From Acanthococcus lagerstroemiae (taxonomy: Eukaryota; Arthropoda; Insecta; Hemiptera; Eriococcidae), in the NCBI GenBank assembly GCA_031841125.1, contig CM063107.1:25128499-25192498 (forward strand): DNA of 64,000 nt, written 5' to 3'. Position 1 is the first letter of the stretch. Each line of letters begins with the position of its first letter. Below are positions 1-10,877 of the stretch, piece by piece. The position numbers were made by a program, and so were the translations under genes. The notes below the pieces were generated by a model. It made no database searches and was not told where the DNA came from. It was given only the letters and a program-made list of their open reading frames with translations.

Positions 1-388
1 TTCCAAACTTGATAAATCCAGCCCACCAACGAAGGCTGGGCCACCTAATACCTAATAAGCCTGACCTGAAATTCGATAAATAAAATGTTAAGCAACTAGG
101 AATTTATGAGTAAGTTATACCTGAAATGATGAATCAATTGATCTTACCAGGCTGGGCCTTATTAGGTTACATAACACTATTTTTCGTGAGTATCGCATAC
201 CTCAGTTCCAAATTGCTCAAATTTCACTTTTCTGGCGTCAATCGTTAACCAACTACAACTACAACAACTGTCCAATGTTTGATTTCTGGATAGATTCCAT
301 TTGACTAACATAATACTCGTAAATCCTCCAAGTTACATAAAAAACATTCATTTTGGAATTAAGATGAGTGCTTGGTAGAATACACGAC
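1..388. other. Non-coding flank of the 252-bp array
   Basis: No gene is seen. A short inverted motif (CCTAATAAGCC at about 50-60, and its complement at about 154-165) lies here. From about 348 the sequence (CATTTTGGAATTAAG, then GAGTGCTTGGTAGAATAC) matches 4563-4600, so this is the upstream part of the dispersed repeat whose downstream part is amplified in the following array. Confidence 0.5.
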
Positions 389-2488
389 AGTGAACCCACA
401 GCGATAGCAAAAATTCAGGTGTGTGACCTCCCAACGGCCACGAAATACAGAGAGCAATACACTCAGTTCTTAACCACCCTTAATACAAGGTAAAGTGCTT
501 TCTTATTGCGAATTGTGACTAAACAGTGTACTGATAATGATTGAGTGCAAACTCGCAGACCATTCTATCTCCCCAAACATTTGAATGCCTTCCCACAGTC
601 CTCAGTGGAAAAAGTGAAACCACCTCCATGTGATAGAAGTGACCCCACAACGATAGGAAAAATTCGGGTGTGTGACCTCCCAACGGCCACAGTATACGGA
701 GACCGATACACTCAGATCTTTATCACCCTCAATACGAGGAAACGTGCTTTCTTACAGCGAATTGAGACCAACCAGTGTACTGATAATAACTGACTACAAA
801 CTCACAGACCATTCTATCTCCCCAAACATTTGAATGCCTTCCCAGAGTCGTCAGTGGAGAAAATGAAGGCACTTCCATGTGACAGAAGTAAGGGTCCCCA
901 CAGCGATAGTAAAAATTCAGGTGTGTGACCTCCCAACGGGCACAAAATACAGAGACCGATACACTCGGATCTTATTCACCACCCTCAATACGAGGTAAAG
1001 TGCTTTCTTACTGCAAATTGACACTAACCAGTCTACTGATAATAACTGAGTACAAACCCACAGACCATCCTAACTTTCCGAACATTTCAATGTCCTCCCA
1101 GAGTCCTCAATGGAAACAGTGAAAGGACCTCCATGTGATAGAAGTGACCTAACAGCGATAGGAAAAATCCAGGTGTGTGACCTCCCAACGGCCACAAAAT
1201 ACAGAGACCAATACACTCAGTTCTTAACCACCCTCAATACGAGGTAAAGTGCTTTCTTACAGCGAATTGAGACTATCCAGTCTACTGATAATAACTGACT
1301 AGAAACTCACAGACCATTTTATCTTCCCAAACATTTGAATGCCTTCCCAGAGTCCTCAGTGGAGAAAATGAAGGCACTTCCATGCGACAGAAGTAAGTGA
1401 CCCCACAGCGATAGCAAAAATCGAGGTGTGTGACCTCCCAACGGCCACAAAATACAGAGACCAATACACTCGGATCTTCATCACCCTCAATACGAGGTAA
1501 AGTGCTTTCTTACTGCAAATGGAGACTAACCATGGTACTGATAATAACTGAGTACAAACTCACAGACCATTCTACCTCTCCAATCCTATCAATGTCCTCC
1601 CAGAGTCCTCAGTGGAAAAAGTGAAAGCATCTCCATGTGATAAAAGTAAGTGACCCCACAGCGATAGCAAAAATCCAGGTGTGTGACCTCCCAACGGCCA
1701 CAAAATACAGAGACCGATACACTCAGATCATAATCACTCTCAATACGAGGAAAAGTGATTTCTTACTGCAAATCAAGACTAACCAGGGTACTGATAATAA
1801 CTGAGTACAAACTCACAGACCATTCTACCTCTCCAATCCTTGCAATGTCCTCCCTGAGTCCTCAGTGGAAAAAGTGAAAGCACCTCCATGTGATAGAAGT
1901 AAGTGACCCCACAGCGATAGCAAAAATTCAGGTGTGTGACCTCCCAACGGCCACAAAATACGGAGACCGATACACATGAATCATAATCACCCTTAATACG
2001 AGGTAAAGTGCTTTCTTACTGTAAATCAAGACTAACCAGGGTACTGATAATAACTGAGTACAAACTCACAGACCATTCTAACTCTCCTAAAATTTGAATG
2101 TCTTCCCAGAGTTCTCGGTGGAGGAAGTGAAGGCCCTTCCATGCGACAGAAGTAAGTGTCCCCACAGGGATAGCAAAAATTCAGGTGTGTGACCTCCCAA
2201 CGGCCACAAAATACGGAGACCGATACACTCCGATCATTATCACCCTCAATACGAGGTAAAGTGCTTTCTTACTGCGAATTGAGACTAACCAGTGTACTGA
2301 TAATTACTGAGTACAAACCCACAGATCATTCTAACTCTCCTAACATTTGAATGTCCTCTCACGTCCTCAGTGGAAAAAGTGAAAGCACCTCCATGTGATA
2401 GAAGTAAGTGACCCCACAGCGATAGCAAAAATCCAGGTGGGTGACCTCCCAACGGCCACAAAATACAGAGACCATTACACTCAGTTCT
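389..2488. repeat. Tandem array, about 252-bp unit, 8-9 copies
   Basis: The marker GTGTGTGACCTCCCAACGG recurs at about 419, 667, 921, 1173, 1425, 1679, 1931, 2186 and (with one change) 2438, a spacing of 248-255 bp. Other markers, such as CGAGGTAAAGTGCTTTCTTA and CTCAGTGGAAAAAGTGAA, keep the same phase. Units differ by point changes and 1-4 bp indels. The period is a multiple of three, but the frames on both strands break after 60-82 codons, so I read it as a satellite or minisatellite and not as a repeat protein. Confidence 0.9.
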
Positions 2489-3237
2489 TTTCGACTCGAC
2501 TTAGTGGAAATTTATGATAATAATAATAGTAATAACAATAATTTAATACAACTCCAATATGATTCAACTCTAATATGATTCAACTGTATTAATTAATTGT
2601 AATAATCAACTGTGATTAATCAACCTTTCAACGCTCTGCTCAAACTCGGCTTTTCCCTACCTGTTAGGATAGACCCCGCCTGTGACGATAATTGGGACGC
2701 ATTTGAGTGTGCGGCTCGCCCCCTGTAGTGGGTTTCGGCCCCCTCATTGGTCCACGTACTACTATGAAATATATCTCCATTGGTCCACGTGTGACCATGG
2801 ACGTACAAGACGGAACCCAGTGGGGGAAGTCCAGTTCTCGAATTTGGATAGGTCGCGAGCCACCAAGACCTCGCATTCTGTTATTGTGCTCCATGCTGCA
2901 CGTTATTGTGCTCGGTTTTCTGACGTTACTGTGTATTAGTACTGCATACCTATTGCCTGTGCTCGTTTTGTTGTGTTTCTCTTTCCGAAATGGAAATGAA
3001 TACTACTACGGATCAAGTCAGACGATTTTATTATTTACTACCTGTTATATTTACATTTTGTTTGAGAAGTCGCATTTTCCTATGGTCGTCGTTCGTTTTG
3101 TGTGTTTTACAAGCCTTGTGTCACTATCCGGTGGTGGTGCACTCGGTAAATTGAATTCTACAGGAATTTACGTCTCCTCTCTTGGTGTGTACTACATGCC
3201 TTGTGTTACCACCCGGTGGTGGTGCACATTATTTCAC
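2489..3237. other. Foreign segment interrupting the 252-bp array
   Basis: The array stops after CACTCAGTTCTT and resumes at CGAGGTAAAGTG, with about 13 bp of the unit missing at the join. The segment starts with AAT-rich sequence and a short tandem motif (AACTCTAATATGATTC, about 2550-2590). It then holds a 179-codon plus-strand frame at 2707-3246 that runs into the array. That frame contains no domain I recognise; its middle is hydrophobic. It could be the end of an unidentified mobile element. No flanking duplication was found. Confidence 0.5.
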
Positions 3238-3490
3238 GCGAGGTAAAGTGCTTTCTTACAGCGAATTGAGACGAACCAGTGTACTGATATTAACTTGAGT
3301 ACAAACCCACACACCATTCTAACTCTCCAAACATATGAATGTCTTCCCGAAGTCCTCAGTGGAAAAATTGAAAGCACCTCCATGTGATAGAAGTAAGTGA
3401 CCCCACAGCGATAGCAAAAATTCAGGTGTGTGACCTCCCAACGGCCACAAAATACAGAGACCGATACACTCGGATCATAATCACCCTCAA
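3238..3490. repeat. Last, detached unit of the 252-bp array
   Basis: One further unit in the same orientation (CGAGGTAAAGTGC at 3239, GTGTGTGACCTCCC at about 3426, TCACCCTCAA at 3481-3490) lies beyond the foreign segment. It shows that the array was once continuous. Confidence 0.85.
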
Positions 3491-4562
3491 ATTCCTTAAA
3501 TGTGCACATAGATTGTTCTTGTTTAACACGGCAGTATTGGATACGTGACGCAATCAGTGGAATATGCTTTTTAATACGGGAAGCGTAAGACAATTTTTCC
3601 GGATCCTTTATTTCAATTTTCAGTGTTATGCATGCAGGAAAATCGATAACTCGAGGATCCTTACCGATAGGTAGTCGATTAGAGGCAAGCTTATCAATTT
3701 AAATATATTTTGGATAGATTTTTTGAGAGGTCTTACTCGGATATGACGAAGGGAAAAAATCTTGTAGACGACGAAGGAATATTTTGTGTATAAATTGACT
3801 GTAGGCAGCCAGTATTTTGAAAAAATTTAATACTGAGCACGTTTGTATATTCTACAGTGTTGGCTTGCTACAAGTATGCGGTTATTCAATACTTGTGATA
3901 ATTGCTTCACAGTTTATTACTGTAGTCTACAAAGGAAAATTTAGAGTACGGAAAGTCGATTTTCAGTTAAAAAAACATTTTGTATAACCATATGAACTTC
4001 GGAATTTTTGGAAATTATTTTGTGGACGAGACATAACTTCCTTCTAACTATAAGGATTCAGGGTTTCTACTTTTTTTCCTGAAACGAATGTCACCCACAA
4101 TAAGCACTATAAAAATGTGCAAACTACGAAGGAATAAAAGTGGTTACACAACTTCACCGTAGCTGGTAGACCCTCTTGAGGGGTCAAAATTTTGGGCAGC
4201 GTCCTCAAATGACTTGCACAACAAACATTCCACATAAATTTTTTATTAGAAATGTCTGTCTGTGTGATGCGTTTTTAAGAAAAATCCGTAAGTGGTTACA
4301 TAGACGATGATGGAATTTTGACCGTAATTTCACAGTTTGGGGATGCTAGTTAGCTATGTCAGGTTATGTATTTTGAACTTTTTGGTTGATTGACATGATA
4401 GAAGAGATTTACACTTATCTCACAAAAAAAAAATTATTTTCTAACATTCTTAGTTTTTTTGACAAATATTGAAATATTGGGAGAATGACCCATGTATAAC
4501 CATGCTGATACTTCAGTCGATGAACTGTGGATTCTCAGACTTTGTAGTATCATGATTCTACT
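3491..4562. other. Unique AT-rich sequence, no gene seen
   Basis: No long frame, repeat or RNA-like fold was recognised in this stretch. Confidence 0.5.
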
Positions 4563-4690
4563 CATTTTGGAATTAAGAGTGAGTGCTTGGTAGAATACAA
4601 GATAGTGGCCCCACAGCGATACCTAAAATAATTCAGGTGTGTGACCTCCCAGCGGCCGCGAAATACAGGCACCAATACACACAATTTCAA
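4563..4690 (+). repeat. Solitary dispersed copy related to the 252-bp unit
   Basis: This copy has the same upstream part as 348-388 (CATTTTGGAATTAAG, GAGTGCTTGGTAGAATAC), then CCCCACAGCGATA and GTGTGTGACCTCCC, as in each array unit. After about 4680 it diverges. It is a single-copy version of the element whose internal segment forms the array. Confidence 0.75.
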
Positions 4691-4804
4691 ATTAGCTTTA
4701 CAAGCCCGTTCTTAATCCGATTTCAGAGTAAACCACTACTCGCGAACTTCACTCCACAATTTGCGACCTTCGCAACGTCCTCCATAGGTATAGAGGAATG
4801 GTGA

Positions 4805-5066
4805 GAATTGGCAACGTGGGGCCTCACTGCGTCGGCGTTTTCACCGAGGCCTCAGAACGTTGTAGTAATGCGAATACTTCTGAGAGTCTTTACACCTGGT
4901 GATACACAAAGTGTATAGCGGAAAAATAGTCATAGGGGGGACTTTTTCCAGAACGAATCGGGATCAAGCTCTAGGCTATTATTTTGGCCCAAAGTATCGA
5001 AAAATCTGGTTAAAACGTTGTGGGGTCCTAGCCGAAGACCTCACAACGAAAATGGACCCCACAACG
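4805..5066. repeat. Cluster of related inverted repeats
   Basis: CAACGTGGGGCCTC (about 4812-4825) faces GAGGCCTCAGAACGTTG (about 4846-4862). CGTTGTGGGGTCC (about 5013-5025) faces both GACCTCACAACG and GGACCCCACAACG (about 5037-5065). The GACCCCACA(A/G)CG core also occurs in every 252-bp unit, so these may be remnants of the same family. Confidence 0.55.
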
Positions 5067-5112
5067 CCGGTGTTCAGCGGACGCAAGACCTCCCTTTATA
5101 CGGTTATTCCGT

Positions 5113-5148
<36 letters not shown>
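5113..5148. repeat. (AC)n microsatellite
   Basis: About 17 CA dinucleotides in a row. Confidence 0.97.
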
Positions 5149-5150
<2 letters not shown>

Positions 5151-5557
5151 TTATAAGTATATGTTCCACTTCTTATTGCCGGGAGGTGTCACCTTCTTAC
5201 CACTTACGTAATAAAATATTTTTCAACAAGACACATCAAGTAACGAAGTGCAGACTTTCTTATGTGTCTCAAACCTTGTCTGAAGTCGAAGTGCAGACCG
5301 ACTCCGAATTGGTTACCTGACTCTTCAGTTACGAAGATTTTTACACACGTCGTTGCATTTTGGAACTTGTGCAGCGGTAGATGATGGGCAGACTGAGAAT
5401 GCTGTGTTGCCAAATACATTTTGTACAATATTCGCTAGAATATTAAGAGATGAAACATTTTTCATTCCAAAAAATAGGATTATATCAGTTCTTAAGAATT
5501 TACAGATATTACGTGCAAGGAATTCAACCAATTCAAAATGCGGACTTGCCTCGCGCG

Positions 5558-5822
5558 CAGAGACGAAACTTGACTTTCAGTTCAAGGGGGGGGGGGGGTG
5601 GAGAAAGAAGATTTGCCGACAAATATTTTCTGAAAACTAAAAATTCGTCGACAAAATTTTTTGAAAATCTGAAAATTTGCCAATTTTTCAATCAAAATAC
5701 TTTTTAATTAAAAAAAATAAATAAACAAACGTTCTTAGAAAATTCAAATGAATAGTTTTAGAATTTGCCAACTGCCAAATTATTGGAGGGGGGTTCCCCA
5801 CACGCCCTATAGTTTCGTCCTG
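5558..5822. mobile_element. hAT-type miniature element, family 1, copy 1
   Basis: The left end CAGAGACGAAACT and the right end AGTTTCGTCCTG are inverted copies. The interior is non-coding, with a poly-G run near the left end, TTTGCCGACAAATATTTTC, and the shared segment ACTGCCAAATTATTGG near the right end. It matches 49812-50074 and 50688-50861. No 8-bp duplication survives around this copy. The ends fit the CAG-starting termini usual in hAT elements. Confidence 0.75.
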
Positions 5823-6150
5823 TGTAGAACTCATTAACGGGATGGCCACTTTTCTTCAATTATAAATTTTCCTGACTTTTCCCTGATTTTTCCTGATCCA
5901 CTTCTCAATTTTTTTCTTAACGAGTAAGCCTCCTGGATGGAATTTTAATGAGTGTTGAAACACTTTTTTTTCAATTTCCTTCTAGTGCCGTAATTTTCCA
6001 TCAAGTGACAGTCAACACAAATCTTATATAGAACTGAACATAGGTACCAACCATCCGGACGAAAATCTTTTTATTCAGTTTTTTATAGATAATTATTTGT
6101 AGGTGATTCAGGTTGCAAAGGAAATAAAACCATGATATTTCCAAACCACG

Positions 6151-6962
6151 AGGGCATAAAAATTAACGGGGAAATTTTAAACAATTTGAGGTTTGCGGAC
6201 GACGTCGTACTGGTAGCAAAAAATATTGATGAATTAAAAAAAATGATCGTAGAATTGCAAGTAGAGAGCATCAAAGCAGGTTTGGAAATGAACATGTCAA
6301 AAACAAAAATCCTGTCGAAAAAGCACGAAAATCAACCGTTAAAAATTGCAAACTCTCATATAGAAACGGTAAATGAAATAACATACCTGGGCCAAATAAT
6401 ATCCTTTGAGGAAAGATCTGAAAAAGAAATAAACAATAGAATTACCCAAGCTTGGAAAAAATATTGGTTATTAAGCTACATTTTTAAGGGGCCCTACAAA
6501 AACAAACATAAAATAGAAGTATTTAACTGTTGCATTCTCCCATTAATCACTTACGGCGCACAAACCTGGGCGTTAAACAAAAAATTAAGCCACAGATTGT
6601 CCACTTTACAGAACTCCATGATTCGATCAATATTAAAAAAATCAAAAAAAGATAAAATTAGAACAGTCGTACTTAAACGCAAACTTATAGGCATGCGCGA
6701 CGTCGTCCACGAAGCCAGAAGAAAAAAATGGGAATGGGCGGGCTACATCGCTAGGGTAAAAGACGAAAGATGGGGCTACAAAATTTTAAACTGGTTCCCC
6801 CACGGAAAAAGGAAAAAAGGAAGACCAAAAACGAAATGGTGTGATGAGATTGTCGAATTCCTTGGGGGTAACAAACTATTCGTTAAGGTGGCGTAAGACC
6901 GGGCCGAATGGGCACGGTTGAAGGAGTCCTATGCTCAAGATATGGGCCATCGGTTATTTTAA
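6151..6962 (+). pseudogene. RTE-like reverse transcriptase, C-terminal part with one stop
   Basis: The reading frame encodes the palm end, thumb and C-terminal tail of a non-LTR reverse transcriptase. The catalytic FADD motif is intact (residues 21-24 of the frame that opens at 6132; its first six residues come from the flanking target duplication). TYLGQIISF, LPLITYGAQTW and the GRPKTKW tail block typical of RTE relatives follow. A TAA at 6894-6896 interrupts the frame, which stays open after it through DRAEWARL to a TAA at 6960-6962, so a Gln-to-stop change is the simplest reading. It is a dead copy with a nearly intact 3' half, so fairly young. Confidence 0.9.
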
Positions 6963-7041
6963 CTATAAGTACTCACGAACTATCAAGACCAATGTAATCT
7001 AATCATTAACCGAATAAATAGGATTAATAATAATAATAATA
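6151..7041 (+). mobile_element. 5'-truncated RTE-like LINE with 14-bp target duplication
   Basis: The copy is bounded by ATTTCCAAACCACG at 6137-6150 and again at 7042-7055, a perfect 14-bp target-site duplication. It ends in a (TAA)n tail at about 7022-7041, as RTE-type LINEs commonly do. It was truncated at the 5' end during insertion and lacks the endonuclease and most of the RT domain. The insertion lies inside the inverted-repeat element 5838-7136. Confidence 0.92.
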
Positions 7042-7142
7042 ATTTCCAAACCACGCAATTTTATTAAGAATTTATTTTTTGAAAATTCCCTGAGTTTTCA
7101 CAGATTTCCAATTTTTCCAGGAAAATGGCCACCCTGTTTAAG

Positions 7143-7632
7143 GTTCATTCAGACTTTACTGAGACTTTCTTAGCTGTGTTCAAACTTTTCAAATTCGTGG
7201 CGGATCAAAGAGATAATTCCAGGAGAGACGATTTGGATTGTGAGAATAAGAATTAAGTAATTTTAATCCTCTCTCTCTCCCATCACCAAAGAAAACATTG
7301 GAAATTATAGAAATATGGTTATAATAGAGAAATACGTACATCAAGATAAAAAATATAAAAATGACCAAAACGACCTAAATTATGTAAATGATGAAAGTCT
7401 ACCTGCCTGTTAGTCTGTTTGCCTTATAGAATAGCTGATTGTCTATAATTGGTATGGAAACGTTATGGATATGTACTGGAGTAGTCTCGAAGGGTTGCGA
7501 GGGTGGGGGAAGAGATCACTAATCAAGATTTGATATTCATTAACTTGCTCTGTAAACTCAGGCTATCATATACTGAGCCCTCCCAGAGTTATTTTGAAAT
7601 GCACCCAAATCTGATTATGACAGTGTGATTTA
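7143..7632. other. No gene recognised
   Basis: Unique AT-rich sequence without a recognised repeat or long frame. Confidence 0.5.
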
Positions 7633-7635
7633 TTA

Positions 7636-7822
7636 GAGGCTCGTTTACATTATTGATAGATAGTACTATCGTGATAGTCGCTGTCACGACAGTAACTCTC
7701 ACAGTGTAAAAAAACTATCACTAAGTGCGAGAGGAATGCTGTCAGATGCTCTCACATACTATCACGCGTGAGTGATAGTTCCACTATCATGATAGTACTA
7801 CATATCATAATGTAAACGAGGC
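7636..7822. mobile_element. Palindromic miniature element (187 bp), possibly PIF/Harbinger-type
   Basis: The left arm (CTCGTTTACATTATTGATAG, then TAGTACTATCGTGATAG) and the right arm (CTATCATGATAGTACTA, then TAATGTAAACGAG) are inverted copies of about 40 bp. The interior repeats ACTATCA/TGATAGT motifs, so a single strand would fold along its length. TTA flanks both ends (7633-7635 and 7823-7825), which would fit a Harbinger-type 3-bp duplication. The superfamily is inferred only from this. Confidence 0.75.
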
Positions 7823-7825
7823 TTA

Positions 7826-10202
7826 AGGCTTGGTTTAACATTTTTCTCTGCCAAACTCTCTTCCGAACTTGATCAAGCTACTGAAAAGCTCCTTTACAGA
7901 GATGCACGGAAAATACTTTGTTGGAAAAGGTATCCTAATTCCAACAACAAAATGTTAGCCTTGACCAAGAGTTTTCACTCTTCAAATCGCACCAATTCTG
8001 GATACAGTTTTCCCAGCTACTGGAAATTCAAGAATTTTTTAAATCCGGGAACAAATGAAGTTTTTGTTTTTCAGATATATCCGACTGATGCGTGTTACAA
8101 GAGTCTTCGTATATATATGTATAAGTGGTGCAAATGTAGTTCTTCAGTGAAGGAGATGATCCGTTCTCTTTTATTCCTCAGATGGTGGAGGAAGTCTCTT
8201 TACTTTTCCCCATTCCGTGAACATGTTCTCATTTCTGAACAATACTTATACCAGCTGTATCTTTCATTATCTGTTCTTTATAACTCATTCTTTGTCTTCC
8301 TTCAATCATCTGCGACTATAAGTAATAATCTAAGTGAATAACAAGAACAGTTAGATATGCTGAATTTTCTAAATATAGTTCATTTAATCTCGACATATTC
8401 GATTACACATACTGTCCTCTTACTCCCTTTCCTTCTCTCCTTTCACTATCTCTCTCTTTCCATCTCTCTCACGCTTTCTGTCTGTCTGTCTGTCTGCCTG
8501 TCTCAATACATTTTTCTACTGTCATCTTGTTTTCCAACAGTTTCTTCATGCACCATATCTCCTTACTTTTTCTTCTTTTATATTAAATTGTTCTCCTTTG
8601 TCAGCAATTAAATTAGATTTTCTTCCTTCCTCCATCTTCTGCTCAATCTCTTCACATTTCTGGTTGATCATTGTTCTTGTTGCTTTTTTCCTTTCGAATT
8701 CCTTCGAGCTCCACAGTATACTTACTCTTTATCTTCTTCATCCCTTGCTTACCTATATCTTCTTTTCTCCCCACTAAATCCAATCTTCTTTTTTATGTTA
8801 GTGATTTTTTTCTTTCCTATTTTCTTAATGACTTCTTTATTCCTCACTATAGCTTCCATTCATATTCAACGCTATTCTCTTTCTCGTGCTTAGAAAGCCA
8901 TTCATATTTTTACTGCCTCCTTTTGATATTCTTCACGTTTCCTATTTCTCACGAAGACTCTGAATTTCACTTTTCTCCCGCTTTCCTTCCAATCGCTTCT
9001 TCTCACACGTACCTCCTCCTTTTCATGATTCCTGAACATGTTCCTTACTAATTTTCTCCCAGGATATTATAAACCTTGATCCTCTTTAATTTTATTATTC
9101 TGGATTATGCGTGTTCCTGCTCACTTTCTTCTACATAATATAATCAATCATCTAATTACGGATTCAGAAACTGTTTTCTTCAGGCTCTCTTATTTCACTA
9201 ATGCTTACACGCGCATATTGACAAGGGTGTCTGGTATAAAAGTCTGCAATTCGTCTGCCGCATATGAGACACACAGAGTACGCAGTCTTCGTGCAATGTC
9301 AGTGGACCCATACTTCTTCACTGGGAGGAATGGTCCACCACATAGTAATTATACTTTTGGCCGAAGGGGCGCTGCCATAATGTCGCAAGCTAGCTGTATA
9401 TAGCTTCAAAGCCTAATCGATATTTTCCACAGCAAAATGTTTTTGTTTTAAATTAAAACCGAAAACTTTAATTGAGCCGTTAAAACGGGAAACTGTATTC
9501 AAATTAATATGTCGTCGTATTTTACGAGTGCCAGATTTTTCCTTTTGATCGGAAAGATACCCGATACTGCAAACGCAGTTCTAGATATTAAATTTATGTT
9601 CCAGTTGTGTGTTTCTGTACGCCGCCATGCCGTTGCGTTCATTCAGTTCTCGATAATATTCCAATCGGCGAACGATTAACTTTTAATATATTACTTGTTT
9701 ATCCGTTAAATGGACTAATTTATAGTTATTACTTTTGCCTCCGAAATAATCAATCCAGTTTAATAGTGGGAGGTTAACGAAAATTATCGGCGCATTTATC
9801 CTCGAATTTATTCCGATCTTTAAAAGAATAAACGTGTACTAAACGCTTTTTGTCCGAAGTTATTTATTGTTTACTTAATGAAGCTAATTTATTAGCCGAG
9901 ACTAGAAAAAATTTACCAAAACAGGAACCGGCCATTTTAGGCCGTGTAACAAAAATTTGTATCATTTCTGGTACTTCGCGGTTTCATTTCTAGCTCAAGG
10001 TAGAAGTTGGTCTAAATGAATGCAGTGTGTTCTACCGATAGGTGTAATGATATTGGCACAGAAAATGAACGATTACCGGAATAACTACTTTTATTCCAAG
10101 CCTTTATTCAAAATGACACGACACAACTGAATACCGCTTTGAATTCGCAAGCAATTATCGAATTAAAAACTAGACACCACGGTACCAGTCAACTGCCTTT
10201 AC
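7826..10202. other. Long stretch without recognised genes; T/C-biased tract at 8395-9060
   Basis: Frames at 7952-8341 and 8357-9051 give no recognisable protein. From 8395 to 9060 the plus strand is strongly pyrimidine-rich, with a CTGT run at about 8478-8503. Read on the minus strand it is rich in Lys, Arg and Glu codons, as in the linker of an RTE protein, but I find no motif. A TATAAAAG box sits at about 9235. The stretch 9420-10180 is unique, CpG-containing and repeat-free. Confidence 0.4.
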
Positions 10203-10360
10203 AGTGGCGTCGCAAGCCAATGTTCGAGGGGAGAGTCTGATCTTGACCAAAGAAGGAGGGCTGTTAGAAGGGGTGCAAAAATTAGAAAACCACTATTTGA
10301 CGAAGTCGCAAAAAGAAGGGGGTCCACCCCTTCCCCCTCCACTCAGCCTTTATATACCCT
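10203..10360. mobile_element. Possible hAT-type end relic
   Basis: CAGTGGCGTCGCAAGCC at 10205, followed by G-rich sequence and later CCACCCCTTCCCCC, resembles the left end and interior of the hAT-type miniature elements elsewhere in the window. No matching right end or duplication was found. Confidence 0.35.
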
Positions 10361-10487
10361 AGCGTTAACGGCAAAATCTACACATCGCTCTTTTACGCCG
10401 TAACTAGAATTTTGTCGATTGGTCTTCATTCCTCTCAAATATTCATGAGAATTCGCTACAATAGCAACCCTGTCAAAAAGGGGAGGG

Positions 10488-10722
10488 GAGAAAGGGGAAA
10501 TATCGCAGACCCGGACTTTCAAGAGGGCCTGATATTTTTAAAAGGCCTGAATTTCAATTATACTGTACATCAAGTCAGCAATCACTCTTTACATTATGAA
10601 AGCAACCTCTTATCCCGTAGCTTCAATTTTTTCCCATCTAACGATAGAATAAATTGAACTGGAAGAAGAGGGGATGATGTGGAAATTCCCCCAGGCCCTC
10701 TTTCTTTCTCTATGGGGCTACA
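10488..10722 (+). repeat. Dispersed repeat family B, copy 1
   Basis: It shares with 41985-42232, in the same order and orientation, CCCGGACTTTCA, GATATTT, the segments CTGTACATCAA and CAGCAATCACTC, CCGTAG, ACTGGAAG and the CCAGG(C/T)CCTCTTT end. It is non-coding and about 240 bp. A 9-bp inverted match (AGGGCCTG/CAGGCCCT) lies near the ends of this copy. Confidence 0.75.
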
Positions 10723-10877
10723 CAATAGTAACTGTATTATATGACGAGAGAGGGAGAAGTAAGTGCTTCCACCCGTACGAAGTTTGAAGTGCGAGCCTAA
10801 GCGAGTACTGCAGTCGCAAAAGTGACGTTCAATATTTTTTAGAAAATATCGCGTTATCACTGTTACTTCCTCCCTAG

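Larger units (their letters stand above)
5838..7136. mobile_element. Inverted-repeat element split by an RTE insertion
   Basis: The left part (GGATGGCCACTTTTC, then TTTCCTGACTTTTCCCTGA) and the right part (CCAGGAAAATGGCCACCCTG) are imperfect inverted copies. Together they look like the two halves of one non-coding element about 0.4 kb long, into which the RTE copy at 6151-7041 was inserted. A related CAGGGTG-ended element is at 26185-26539. Confidence 0.5.

Noticed and set aside
545..1624. Open frames of 60-82 codons within the 252-bp array, in both strands
   Set aside because: They shift frame between units and contain no domain. The unit length being a multiple of three is the only hint of coding.
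2707..3246. 179-codon frame as a membrane protein gene
   Set aside because: It runs out of one repeat context into another, has no recognisable family and has no supporting start or splice context.
9235..9290. TATAAAAG box as a host promoter
   Set aside because: A single match in AT-rich sequence with no downstream gene.
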